64,000 nt of DNA from Prolixibacteraceae bacterium (GTDB taxonomy: Bacteria > Bacteroidota > Bacteroidia > Bacteroidales > Prolixibacteraceae): contig CP082230.1 of assembly GCA_019856515.1 (NCBI GenBank), positions 1-64,000 on the forward strand, given 5' to 3'. The stretch's first letter is position 1. Every line of letters begins with the position of its first letter. Shown here piece by piece: positions 35,456 through 44,703 of the stretch. The notes beneath the pieces were generated by a model. It was not told the DNA's origin, made no database searches, and saw only the letters and a program-made list of their open reading frames with translations. Both the position numbers and the translations under genes were made by a program.

Positions 35456-36517
35456 ATGAAAGAGATAGATAAGTCTAAGCCAGTTATGGTTACTGGTGCT
35501 ACAGGGTATGTTGCAGAATGGTTGGTCAAACTTCTTTTAGATCAAGGCATGACTGTGCATGCAACTGTCAGAAATCCAATGAATAAAGAGAAGCTCTCAG
35601 TGCTAGAGAAACTGGCTGAAGAGGCAGATGGTACCATTAAATTTTTTAAGGCAGATCTGCTACATCCTCATTCGTTTAAGGAGGCAATGGAAGGGTGTGA
35701 ATTAGTCTATCATACAGCGTCTCCTTTCTTCTTAGATGTAGTGGACCCCAAAGAAGAACTTGTAGAACCAGCCTTGCGTGGGACCCAAAACGTCTTAGAA
35801 CAAGCCAACGAGACAGAGAGTGTTCAACGTGTGGTGCTAACAAGTAGTGTGGCTGCCATATATGGCGACAATATTGATCTTAAGAAGAGTGTAACAGGTA
35901 AGTTTACAGAGAAAGACTGGAATACTACTTCTTCTTTGACGCATGGAGCATATATGTATTCTAAAATACTTGCCGAGAGAGAGGCTTGGAAGATATATGA
36001 TGCACAGGATAGATGGGATTTGGTGGTCATTAACCCCTCTTTTGTAATGGGACCAGCCATAGACCCAAAGCATGTTACTTCTGAAAGCTTTAAGCTTATA
36101 AAGAAGATGGGAAATGGAACATTCAAGTCCGGACTTCCTTCATTAGCATGTGGAGTAGTGGATGTGCGTGATGTGGCTATAGCTCATTTTCGTGCTGGTA
36201 TATTTACTGGTGTGGAGGGGAGATATATTGTTTCAGGACACGATGCTTCTCTGTTGAAAATGTCTACGGAGTTAATACCTGTCTATGGAGATAGCTACCC
36301 TTTACCCACAAAACTCGTTCCTAAATGGCTGTTATGGTTTTTAGGCCCTATGATGGATAAGAGCTTAAGCCGACGATTTATTCGAAAGAATATTGGCCTC
36401 CGCTGTATTATGGATAACACCAAGAGTAAGGATGATTTGAAAATGATCTATAGGCCAATGCACGAAACCATGCAAGAGATGTTTCAACAACTTATTGATC
36501 ATCAACTATTGAAGTAA
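35456..36517 (+). CDS. NAD(P)-dependent extended SDR (dihydroflavonol-reductase-like)
   Basis: A 353-residue extended short-chain dehydrogenase. The glycine-rich loop is VTGATGYVAEWLV (about 12-24), followed by HATVRNP. A Ser-Tyr-Lys triad is visible: TSSVAAIYG, then HGAYMYSKILAE (Tyr-x3-Lys). The order VFGPxID is seen as VMGPAIDP. These enzymes reduce aldehydes or ketones; the nearest known types are dihydroflavonol/cinnamoyl-CoA reductases, but bacterial copies have varied substrates. An in-frame TTG at 35450 exists, and the ATG at 35456 is preferred. Monocistronic with its own terminator. Confidence 0.82.
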   Translation: MKEIDKSKPVMVTGATGYVAEWLVKLLLDQGMTVHATVRNPMNKEKLSVLEKLAEEADGTIKFFKADLLHPHSFKEAMEGCELVYHTASPFFLDVVDPKEELVEPALRGTQNVLEQANETESVQRVVLTSSVAAIYGDNIDLKKSVTGKFTEKDWNTTSSLTHGAYMYSKILAEREAWKIYDAQDRWDLVVINPSFVMGPAIDPKHVTSESFKLIKKMGNGTFKSGLPSLACGVVDVRDVAIAHFRAGIFTGVEGRYIVSGHDASLLKMSTELIPVYGDSYPLPTKLVPKWLLWFLGPMMDKSLSRRFIRKNIGLRCIMDNTKSKDDLKMIYRPMHETMQEMFQQLIDHQLLK

Positions 36518-36570
36518 CTCCAATATAACTATTGGAATAAATACTGTTTCTCATATAATTTGGTAGTTAG

Positions 36571-36611
36571 AGGTCGTCGCTTTAGTAAACTAAAGAGCCG
36601 ACCTTTTTTTT
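36571..36611 (+). terminator. Terminator after the SDR gene
   Basis: AGGTCGTCGCTTTAGT pairs with ACTAAAGAGCCGACCT at 13 of 16 positions (36571-36605), followed by eight T residues. Confidence 0.85.
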
Positions 36612-36782
36612 GTTAGGGTGACTAACCTCTATTTCGAATTAGGGCCTGTTCATAAAAATAAAACAAGCCTATTGCATCTCATTATCAAAGATGTCATCGC
36701 TATTGTTTTTTTTATAACATAAAACTATGTATTATTGTTATAGTATCATCATTAAGAGAGATATTTAAGCAAACACCAAAGA

Positions 36783-37973
36783 ATGCATACATTTCAATCT
36801 ATAAAAGAGTTTATTCATGATCTCAATTTCTCCAAAGATCTTTTAACCGAGATGTTTGAAAAGAGAAAGTCTCTAAACTATCGTTATGAGGATGCCGTAG
36901 CTTTACTAGAAGATGAGACAAAAGTAGAACGGCTGATAGATAAGGAGATCATTATACGGAATGGGGCATTCTTAGAGATTAACGATACCCTTTTGGTCTT
37001 TTTTGAGAATGTATTAGATGTAAACGAGGAGGTTAACACAGCTTATATAGAAGAGCACCTAAAGCTTATTGAAGAGAGTATTGAGTACTTCTTGCTTGAA
37101 GACAATGAGAGTCGTCGGTATCGGTATTTAAAGGTTGTGAAAAACACCCTCCGAAATATCGGTGTTGTCGGTATACGCAATGTGGTAGATTTAGATCGTA
37201 ATATCGAAAACACCTTTAAGACAGAGCCTAACTATAAGATCAAAATAAGGAAGTTAGAGAACTACGACCAGAAGCGTCAAGATATTATGATGCTGATAGA
37301 TAAAGCGGAGCAGTTGGTGCAAGAGCAGCACAAGACCTTTTTTATCAAGGCGATGGACGACCAGCTTAACTCTGTGATCGTAGCCTTAAAGATACAGTTG
37401 CACGATGCACGCCATAACCTCATTGAGATACAGAAGCAGGTGATCAACTTCCTGAACCAAGTGAAGCAACACAATCGCTTTGTGGAGAAGCTACGTAAGG
37501 TCAAATATCTCAAAGATCAATTTGAATTAAAAGAGAAGTCCGATATCGAACAGATTCTATTCAAAGATCATGCACTGATATATGAAAGTCGCTCTTCCTC
37601 TTCCTTAAAGATCGACTTAGATATTCTAGAAGAAGATACGGTATATGAGTTGATCGATGCCATTCATCGCAAGCAGAAGAGACAAACCAAACAGGAGATG
37701 TCCATTGCCCCTGCTATCGATAACACCTTCTTTGATCAAGACACCGAACAGATGGAGTTCATTCGTTACGACGAGATGATACATAACTTTAAAGCCTCAC
37801 GCTATCATTTATGGGATTTTATGCATCATTATTCCTACGATCAGCCTGTGACCACCGAACAGAAAGTACATTACTTCTGTCAGATGGTCTCCCTCTATGA
37901 GGAGGAGCTGCGTTTTACGGAAGAGTGTGTCTCTTTCGAAGGATTAGAGTTAGCCATCGTTTATCCCAATTAA
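36783..37973 (+). CDS. Condensin-like subunit, MksF/JetA-type kleisin
   Basis: A 396-residue, mostly helical protein, first gene of the four-gene operon. Residues 20-75 look like a winged-helix domain (NYRYEDAVALLEDETKVERL, IIRNGAFLEINDTLLVFFEN). Two long helices or coiled coils lie at about 165-240 (ENYDQKRQDIMMLIDKAEQL and ARHNLIEIQKQVINFLNQVK). A further domain closes it (HLWDFMHHYSYD). This matches the overall design of MukF/MksF/JetA subunits, which bridge the heads of an SMC-like ATPase. The assignment rests on position and architecture: sequence likeness by eye to JetA is low. It is separated from the next gene by 10 bp. Confidence 0.65.
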   Translation: MHTFQSIKEFIHDLNFSKDLLTEMFEKRKSLNYRYEDAVALLEDETKVERLIDKEIIIRNGAFLEINDTLLVFFENVLDVNEEVNTAYIEEHLKLIEESIEYFLLEDNESRRYRYLKVVKNTLRNIGVVGIRNVVDLDRNIENTFKTEPNYKIKIRKLENYDQKRQDIMMLIDKAEQLVQEQHKTFFIKAMDDQLNSVIVALKIQLHDARHNLIEIQKQVINFLNQVKQHNRFVEKLRKVKYLKDQFELKEKSDIEQILFKDHALIYESRSSSSLKIDLDILEEDTVYELIDAIHRKQKRQTKQEMSIAPAIDNTFFDQDTEQMEFIRYDEMIHNFKASRYHLWDFMHHYSYDQPVTTEQKVHYFCQMVSLYEEELRFTEECVSFEGLELAIVYPN

Positions 37974-37983
37974 TACAGTAGTC

Positions 37984-38550
37984 ATGGAGAACAATAACTT
38001 AAAACAGACCATATTCGAACGCTTAAGCAGAGGTGCTTTTGTCTGTTCTAACAGTGCTTCGAGAGAGCAACAACGACTATTTAGATATATCGATGAACAT
38101 TATAGTGAGTTATACGACTACTACGAACAGATTGGATATAGACTAACCCAAGGGGATGAATACTACTATTTCACTCGTAACGAGAGTAAAGCAGATTTGC
38201 AGCGTAAAATAGAGAAAGCATTTCGTTGGATCGATTATATAGACTTCTTCAAGACTTACGATAGTGCTTTTACAGTAGGCTATCGTTTTGCACCCGAGGA
38301 TATTGCAGTGAAATTGAAGGTGAATGCCTCTTTAAAAACCAAGCTAAAGCAGTTACAAAAGAGTTTAAAGGAGTCGATAGAGATGGACACCATCAAGAAG
38401 CTGATCGATGAACTCCGAAAAGATGGGTATATCGAAATGGAAAACGAAGTGAGTAACACCTACAAAGTACTCTCATCGTTCTACTACCTTGAGTCTTTAA
38501 TCCTTAATATTAACCTATCAGAAGACGTGACCGATGAGATCTCTCAATAA
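37984..38550 (+). CDS. Condensin-like subunit, MksE/JetB-type
   Basis: A 188-residue protein with paired winged-helix features: FERLSRGAFVCSNSASREQQ near 12-31, a segment YYEQIGYRLTQGDEYYYFTR (about 46-65) typical of MksE/DUF4194 proteins, and IKKLIDELRKDGYIEMEN (about 137-154) as a second wing. Length and operon position fit MksE/JetB, the small subunit that binds the kleisin-like partner and helps load DNA. Its stop overlaps the start of the SMC-like gene by 17 bp, so translation is likely coupled. Confidence 0.75.
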   Translation: MENNNLKQTIFERLSRGAFVCSNSASREQQRLFRYIDEHYSELYDYYEQIGYRLTQGDEYYYFTRNESKADLQRKIEKAFRWIDYIDFFKTYDSAFTVGYRFAPEDIAVKLKVNASLKTKLKQLQKSLKESIEMDTIKKLIDELRKDGYIEMENEVSNTYKVLSSFYYLESLILNINLSEDVTDEISQ

Positions 38551-41500
38551 AATTGTTTTTATCAACAGCGCCAATATACCTTATGCCGAAATACCCTTGG
38601 ATGGAAACACCCACTTTATTGGGACACAAGGGGTAGGGAAGAGTACTATTCTGCGTGCCATCCTATTCTTTTATAATGCTGACTCTCGAAAGCTCGGCAT
38701 GCCACAAGGACCCACGGTAAAGAACTTTGTACAGTGGTATCTCTCTTATGCCAACTCCTATATCGTCTATGAGGTGGTACGAGAAACAGGGAACTACTGT
38801 GTGGTTGCCCTGCGTAATAAAAATAAAGTACGTTTCCGTTTTATCGACAGCCCTTATCGTAGCGACCTCTTTATGGATGAGGATCGTCGTGCCTGTACTT
38901 CATGGGAGGCGATACGTAAGAATCTTGATGCCCATCAGATTCACTGTTCTAATCTAATCCAAAGTTTCGAAGAGTATCGCAATATCATCTATGGTAATCT
39001 TCTAGGAAAACCCGAATATAAGCGATATACCTTGCTCGAATCCAAACAGTATAGCAACATCTTTCGAACTATACAGAATGTTTTCTTAAATACGAAATTG
39101 GATGCCAATGAGATCAAGCAGACCATTATCTCTTCGATGGAAGAGTCGAGTTTGTCTATCGACCTATCGGTGTATGCCAACCACCTAAAGGGGTTTGAGA
39201 CACAGATCAACGATATCCGTAATTTCAAGAAAGAGAGCACCCAGCGCTATGCCAAACAGATCGCCTCTCATCTTTCGAGTATTCATGTCTTGACTCAAGA
39301 AGAGAAGCGACTATTTGTACAGCTAAAGGGACGTATGTCGCAGATAGAGATTGCCGAACCCCTGCTTATTCGCGAATTAGAGCGTCTCAACCATGAAAAG
39401 CAGAAGCTCGAAAGAGAGTGGTTAGACAACAAAGCTTCGATGGAGAAAGAGCTTGATGCCCTGAAAGCAGAAGCGAGTCTAAACCAAGAGAAAATCGATC
39501 GTTCTCATAAACAAAAGGCCTATTACGAAACAAAAAATATCGAACAGATATTAGAGCGTATTGCTAAAAAGGGAGATGTCGAGAGCCAAAAGAGTGCTTT
39601 GGTCAGAGAGAAGCAGATTCTGAGTAGCCAATATGCCAACATACAACATCGTTACGAAGCACTTATAGAAGCCAAGGTCAATGAGAAGTCGCAGCGACTA
39701 TTAGAGAAGCAAACACAGATCAACGAGATAGATACCGCTTTTAATGCTACCCAAAATAGCAATCTAATGGCACAGAACCAAGCGATAGAGAAGGTCGATA
39801 GAGAAGCTGAAAAACGACTGTTAGAACAACAGGAACAGCTCGATCATCGACACGAAAACCTTCATCGACTTGAAGGAGAAAAACGTCTATTGAAACATAC
39901 CCCACTCTATCGTGATGAACTCATTGAAATGGATCGTGCTAAAGAGCAGAAGCATCTAGATATGGAGGGCTTAAGCCAGAAGATTCAACACGATAAAGCA
40001 CAGATAAAAACGTTAGAGAGCCAATGGGAACTTGAGAAAGAGAAGTTTAAGAACAACTTTACCCTTTCCGAAGAGCGTCTACGCTTACGTGCTACTACCT
40101 GCCAAGAGGCATTCGCTCTTGTCGAACAAAAGATCACGGTATTTGATCGTTCTCTTTATGGCTGGCTGGATAAACACGAAAAGCAGTGGAAGTCGAATAT
40201 TGGTAAGGTGATGGACCCACAACTTCTTTTCCGTGATGATCTTGCTCCGAGCCATACTTCAGAGAGCAACTCTCTTTATGGTGTAGAGCTTGATCTAACC
40301 CCATTGGAAGATTATAACAAAGATTCGAAAGAACAGTTGGCTTTCGAGCAAGAACGCTTACAACAAGAGCAGGTCGATATCCAGTCGGAATTTAAGGCGT
40401 TGGATAATCAACACAAAGAGGCTGTCGAGAAGCTCAAAGGACGCTATACGCGTAAAATCAAAACTTTGAAAGAGGCCGTGCGTCAAAATGACTATCAACA
40501 AAAAGAGTGTCAAAAAGATCTCGATAAGTTGATTGTTATGCGTAATGAGCTGGCTGAGAAGGCCGAAAAAGAGCAAGTAGAAAGAGTCGCTACTATCCAA
40601 GAGAAAATTGATCGTGCTCGTATAGATGTGACCACCTGCAAAGAGTCGCTACAAATGATGAAAGGGGCTGTAAAACGAGATAAAGAGGAGGTGAAGCAGC
40701 AGTTCCAAAAACAGTTAAAACAAGAGTTGGAGAAGGCTCAACAAGGTAAAGAGCTGCTTCAGAAAAGCATTGCTCAGTTCGAAGAGACATTCTCAAAGGA
40801 GCATGACGCGTTAATACAACAACGCAACCAAGAGTTGAAAGAAGAGGGGGCCGACACCGAAAGACTAACACAGCTGGAGGCCCTGATTGTGTCGCTTGAG
40901 AAAGAACTGCTCTTTATCGACCGCCATCGTGAACTGGTTGGAGAATACCATAAAGATAAGCGAGAACTGTTTGATCTCATGCCCCATTTCGAAAAAGAGT
41001 TAGCTCGAATAGAGGGCGAACTAAAGAGACTGCACCAAGAATTTCAAATCGCATACCGTAAATCACAACACCAGATAGAGATAGTGACCAAAGAGAGCAA
41101 AAAGTCTCAAGAGGAGTTACAACTATTTCGTGTAGATAAAGAGCGATACAATACCTTCTTAAAATCACATATCTATGAGGATCTAAAGGTGGAAACCGAA
41201 GGGATGGAGATCGAAAGTACCCATCGAACGGCCTCGGTGATTATGGACGAAATCAATGAGAAGCACTATCGTAAAAAAGATATTCTAGATATGCTTCGTG
41301 CCGCATGCGATAAGTTTCTATCGTTCTTCTCTATGGGCAACATCTTCCAATTTCCAGAAAAGCTACTTGAAAATAGAGCCTACCTAGACTGGGCTGAAGA
41401 GCTTACCGAATTTGTTGAAGACCATAAGATAGAGGAGTTTGAACGTCGTACAGGCGAACGTTTTGGTGAGATTGTCAAGAATGTAGGCAAAGAGATCACC

Positions 41501-42214
41501 CTACTCATCTCTAAGACTGGTGAAATCCGTAAGGTGATCCATAAGATCAACACCGACTTTAGGAGTAAGAATTTCGTTACTGCGATACAAAATATCGAAC
41601 TAGGGATTAACGATAGTCAGAATCCTGTGGTGACCATCTTGCGTAATATTAAAGATCTGAGCGACACTTTTGCCTCTCCTTTAGGCGAAAATAATCTTTT
41701 TGCACATAACGAGAACCAACATAGTGAGCAGGATGCCGTGGGGTTACTTAAACAGCTGATCAAAACCATACATCAGAGTAAAAGTGACTATATCTATTTG
41801 ACCGATATCTTTGAGCTCAATTTCCGTATCGAAGAGAATGGCAACGACACTGGGTGGGTCGAAAAACTATCTAATGTCGGATCAGAAGGAACGGATGTAC
41901 TAGCCAAGGCGATGATCAACATTATGCTGCTGAATGTGTTTAAAGAGGGGGCATCACGCAAATTCTCCAATTTTAAACTTCACTGTATGATGGATGAGAT
42001 TGGGAAGCTTCATCCCAACAACATCAAAGGGATATTGAAGTTCGCTAACGATAGAAATATATTGCTTATCAATGGATCGCCCACCGAAAGTACCCCATTA
42101 AGTTACCGACATATCTATCATGTGTCGAAAGATGAAAATAAGAAGACCAAGGTGGTGCGACTGGTTTCAGGGTCACACCATCAAACCAACGTAGCAGATG
42201 AAAATAACACTTAA
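38534..42214 (+). CDS. SMC/MukB-like ATPase of a Wadjet/Mks system (JetC-type)
   Basis: A 1226-residue ABC-type ATPase with SMC layout. The N-terminal head has Walker A GTQGVGKS (30-37). Residues about 240-510 and 590-960 are long charged coiled coils, split by hinge-like stretches (DRSLYGWLDKHEKQW near 540; PHFEKELARIEG near 825). The C-terminal head has the signature-like VGSEGTDVLAKAM (about 1115-1127) and Walker B CMMDEIGKLHPNN (about 1155-1168). In known Wadjet systems such an ATPase forms a motor that extrudes DNA loops and marks small circular plasmids for cutting. The neighbours fit that. Sequence is far enough from typical JetC that I call it divergent. Confidence 0.82.
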   Translation: MRSLNKIVFINSANIPYAEIPLDGNTHFIGTQGVGKSTILRAILFFYNADSRKLGMPQGPTVKNFVQWYLSYANSYIVYEVVRETGNYCVVALRNKNKVRFRFIDSPYRSDLFMDEDRRACTSWEAIRKNLDAHQIHCSNLIQSFEEYRNIIYGNLLGKPEYKRYTLLESKQYSNIFRTIQNVFLNTKLDANEIKQTIISSMEESSLSIDLSVYANHLKGFETQINDIRNFKKESTQRYAKQIASHLSSIHVLTQEEKRLFVQLKGRMSQIEIAEPLLIRELERLNHEKQKLEREWLDNKASMEKELDALKAEASLNQEKIDRSHKQKAYYETKNIEQILERIAKKGDVESQKSALVREKQILSSQYANIQHRYEALIEAKVNEKSQRLLEKQTQINEIDTAFNATQNSNLMAQNQAIEKVDREAEKRLLEQQEQLDHRHENLHRLEGEKRLLKHTPLYRDELIEMDRAKEQKHLDMEGLSQKIQHDKAQIKTLESQWELEKEKFKNNFTLSEERLRLRATTCQEAFALVEQKITVFDRSLYGWLDKHEKQWKSNIGKVMDPQLLFRDDLAPSHTSESNSLYGVELDLTPLEDYNKDSKEQLAFEQERLQQEQVDIQSEFKALDNQHKEAVEKLKGRYTRKIKTLKEAVRQNDYQQKECQKDLDKLIVMRNELAEKAEKEQVERVATIQEKIDRARIDVTTCKESLQMMKGAVKRDKEEVKQQFQKQLKQELEKAQQGKELLQKSIAQFEETFSKEHDALIQQRNQELKEEGADTERLTQLEALIVSLEKELLFIDRHRELVGEYHKDKRELFDLMPHFEKELARIEGELKRLHQEFQIAYRKSQHQIEIVTKESKKSQEELQLFRVDKERYNTFLKSHIYEDLKVETEGMEIESTHRTASVIMDEINEKHYRKKDILDMLRAACDKFLSFFSMGNIFQFPEKLLENRAYLDWAEELTEFVEDHKIEEFERRTGERFGEIVKNVGKEITLLISKTGEIRKVIHKINTDFRSKNFVTAIQNIELGINDSQNPVVTILRNIKDLSDTFASPLGENNLFAHNENQHSEQDAVGLLKQLIKTIHQSKSDYIYLTDIFELNFRIEENGNDTGWVEKLSNVGSEGTDVLAKAMINIMLLNVFKEGASRKFSNFKLHCMMDEIGKLHPNNIKGILKFANDRNILLINGSPTESTPLSYRHIYHVSKDENKKTKVVRLVSGSHHQTNVADENNT

Positions 42215-43055
42215 AATAGCAAAAAACCTCTCCCTACTACAACAGGGAGAGTCCTTGCCTTATGGAGGGGCCAAAAGTACTGTGCTCGATAGAATGATCG
42301 AAGAAGGGGTGGTGTCCGTTCAGCTCATAGGACGAACTCGAAAGGTGGTCTCTGCTCCCAATATCATACACCTGAACAACTATCTGCAAAATCAATATGG
42401 AATAGGAGATCTAATGGCCTATATCGAAACACTAGAAACGCCATCTTTACGCGCCGAGAGTGTCCGTACTTCATCTGACTCGAAGGTCACCAAAGTGCGT
42501 ACATTCAAAGGATTCATGGTCAATACCCTAGAACCTATTGAAGCCCACTTGGGAGATAAGCCGATCCTTATAGCACCTCCAGAAGGAACTTTTACCTATA
42601 TCTACGACTATGAAGCATTGCGACTACCCCCCGAAGTGATTGTCGTGGGAGTGGAGAATGCCGAAAACTTCCGATACTTAAACGAGCAGTTGGAGATATT
42701 CCCTTCAGAACCGAAACTGTTTGTCAGTCGTTATCCCCAATCCAAAGATCTACTATCTTGGCTGCTTACCATCGAAAATAACTACCTCCATTTCGGAGAT
42801 TTCGATTTCGAAGGTCTACGTATCTTCGAGCATTCCTATCGCAAACATCTAGGTGAAAGAGCCTCTCTTCTTGTTCCTCGTGATTTGGAAGCCATGCTGT
42901 CGAAATATGGTAACAGATCACTCTATGATAAACAGTATCGAAGCCAAGGAGATACAAATCTAGATCTCCCGTATTATCATAAAATAATCTCTCTTTTTCA
43001 TCGATATAAGCGCTGTTTAGAACAAGAAGTATACATTGCCTCGCCAGAAGTGTGA
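42198..43055 (+). CDS. Toprim-domain nuclease subunit, JetD/MksG-type
   Basis: A 285-residue protein. Residues 1-75 look like a winged-helix DNA-binding part (GGAKSTVLDRMIEEGVVSVQ). The C-terminal part is Toprim-like: VIVVGVENAENFRYL supplies the acidic Glu153 and YLHFGDFDFEGLRIF supplies the Asp201-x-Asp203 pair, both typical of DUF2220/JetD. In Wadjet and MksBEFG systems this subunit cleaves DNA after it is trapped by the SMC motor. At 285 residues it is shorter than the usual JetD (about 380), apparently because of a reduced N-terminus. Its start overlaps the SMC-like gene by 17 bp. Confidence 0.82.
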   Translation: MKITLKIAKNLSLLQQGESLPYGGAKSTVLDRMIEEGVVSVQLIGRTRKVVSAPNIIHLNNYLQNQYGIGDLMAYIETLETPSLRAESVRTSSDSKVTKVRTFKGFMVNTLEPIEAHLGDKPILIAPPEGTFTYIYDYEALRLPPEVIVVGVENAENFRYLNEQLEIFPSEPKLFVSRYPQSKDLLSWLLTIENNYLHFGDFDFEGLRIFEHSYRKHLGERASLLVPRDLEAMLSKYGNRSLYDKQYRSQGDTNLDLPYYHKIISLFHRYKRCLEQEVYIASPEV

Positions 43056-43297
43056 TGTGCTCTTAGAGATAGCTAAAAAGCGTAAATGCGGCAATGATTG
43101 GTTGAGGAAAGAAGAAAAGAACTACTAAGGCGCGAAGGGTTGAATCGTAGAGGATAGAATATGGATGACAGGAATTAAACAGATGAACACATATTATTTT
43201 ATTGTTGGTTGGGCTGCAAGGGGAAATGAACCTCGAAGCCACAAAGACACGAAGGGATGTGATATCGTTTTTTTTGTTCTATCACTTTACGATGCTT

Positions 43298-43423
43298 CAT
43301 CTTTCCCTGAAAGGGAAACCGAACTTAGCCCAATGGTGGAGAACCATAGATTGACCGCAAGGTCAAAGTATTGGCTGGAGCCTTGGGTAATAGTGTAAAA
43401 ACAATCAGAGGGCTGTAAGTCCG
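43298..43423 (+). repeat. REP-like element, copy 1
   Basis: It begins CATCTTTCCCTGAAAGGGAA (a TTTCCC/GGGAAA hairpin), continues with TTAGCCCAATGGTGGA and GGAGCCTTGGGTAATA (an AGCCCAA/TTGGG pairing), and ends near GGCTGTAAGTCCGA. The order repeats at 43703-43833. It resembles the palindromic elements common in Bacteroidota, often attributed to REP-associated transposases; none is encoded in this window. Confidence 0.7.
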
Positions 43424-43702
43424 ATCCCATGACCTCATTCCATCGACGTTGTATTGCGTAGTTTGTGCCAATTTATTGGCACGCCTTGTGCGTTTTGTTA
43501 TCCTTATACGGATTTGGCTTGCCGAACCCGATGGCGGAGATGAATGGATATTACAAATATCGGAATGGTAAGCATCCATTATAAAACTCAGGGGGCATCC
43601 CAATTGATAGTAAGCTCCCTGTTCAAATAGCTGTCATGCACCTATAAATGGATAAGGAGGAAATACTCCCCCTTAAATTATATGGGGTTGCTTAATATGC
43701 TA

Positions 43703-43833
43703 CATCTTTCCCTGAAAGGGAAACCGAACATAGCCCAATGGTGGAATGCTGACGAAGTGCTTTAGCTCTGAGTTGGCATGGAGCCTTGGGTAATAATGCC
43801 CCCCTCAAACATGAAGGGCTGAAGGCCTGACCG
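43703..43833 (+). repeat. REP-like element, copy 2
   Basis: Same order as copy 1: CATCTTTCCCTGAAAGGGAA, CATAGCCCAATGGTGGA, GGAGCCTTGGGTAATA, and GGGCTGAAGGCCTGACCGA. The segment between the two inner blocks differs from copy 1, so the stems are conserved more than the loop. Confidence 0.7.
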
Positions 43834-43915
43834 AAAATATTGGATGTAGAAAAGATAGTATGTTGGTTGATACGTAAGGGTGGCACACTGATGAACACAG
43901 ATCTTTGTTGATACG

Positions 43916-44060
43916 TAAGAGTGGGGACAGCCGCTGGGAACGCTTAGTTTCAGTTCGATATCGTGCATCAACACCTCGATGAAGCGATACTAAGTTGTCG
44001 CTCTCCTGACACACGATGCCGAGCTGGAGCTCAGCGTTCCCAGCAGCTGTCTCTCACTTA
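43916..44060. repeat. Inverted repeat with 28-bp arms
   Basis: The left arm 43916-43944 contains GGGGACAGCCGCTGGGAACG; the right arm 44033-44060 contains AGCGTTCCCAGCAGCTGTCT. Rev-comp comparison matches nearly throughout with one or two gaps. The 90-nt inner part has its own pairs (ATCGTG/CACGAT). The GAGCTGGAGCTC to CGTTCCCAG core is of a type seen as dispersed elements in several phyla. Confidence 0.65.
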
Positions 44061-44227
44061 AGATGAAATATAGAAGTTCTTGATTTCACCCCACCCATAT
44101 AAAGTCACTTCGGTATTAGTCTTTTGCTGTAGACATATATTCGTTTTGTGTATCAAATATATGCTGTATGTCCTCTATCGTTATCATTATTATAGATATT
44201 ATGGTGCCGAATTAAGTTGCTCCATTT

Positions 44228-44703
44228 TTAAGAGTCTTGATGGTTGTCGTTAGCTGCAATATATTTCACCTCTAGATCTTCATAGTTTGTATCTTCAGGA
44301 TAACCATTATGTTTAAGCCAAGCTGCGACATAAATTTGTTGTCTTTCCTTGCTAAGGGTGGATCTGAGTGTGTTAAGTGGAATATGAATTTTGTGTGTAG
44401 ATAACTTTGTAATATCAAATCTCTGTGAGCTATTTGTAGTTTCTAAAAATAATGTGATAAAATCATCATTAGAATATTGATCATTTATGGAAGAATAAAT
44501 GATACTATTAGCGATTGTTTTCTCCTGAACTCGGTCCTTGCTACGTTCGTTATTGTAATGGTGTTCAGGTTCATATGGGTATTTCTCATTGTATGGTACA
44601 ATTAACGTCTTAATAAGCTCATTTGTAATTTCAGTTTTTTGTTTTTTTATCGAGTCAAAAAGAATATCGATATATTTATCTGTTAGCTCATTGCTGTTGA
44701 ATT
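44228..44703 (-). pseudogene. 3' fragment of the YobI/KAP-like NTPase gene
   Basis: Reading leftwards from the IS66 target duplication, the frame continues FNSNELTDKYIDILFDSIKK, LIKTLIVPYNEKYPYEPEHH, LSTHKIHIPLNTLRSTLSKE and WLKHNGYPEDTNYEDLEV, and ends at a TAA (44228-44230), about 158 codons. Removing the IS and one copy of the 8-bp repeat joins it in frame to RYKFN of the 5' fragment. It has no start of its own and is separated from its promoter by the IS. Confidence 0.88.

Larger units (their letters stand above)
43056..44227. other. Gene-free, repeat-rich tract beside the defence genes
   Basis: About 1.2 kb without a credible gene; short reading frames here run through repeats. It holds two related 125-130 bp elements, a large inverted repeat (both listed), and scraps such as AGATGAACACATATT and TGATGAACACAGATC. 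Similar phrases (CACAAAGACACGAAGG, AAGGCGCGAAGG) are common as debris in Bacteroidota intergenic DNA. It is visibly less AT-rich than its surroundings. Confidence 0.6.

Noticed and set aside
43165..44014. Several 68-92 codon frames on both strands
   Set aside because: All pass through the REP-like elements and inverted repeat, overlap one another and have no family likeness.
43056..44227. Possible additional defence gene after the Toprim subunit
   Set aside because: No frame with plausible protein content; the stretch is made of repeats.
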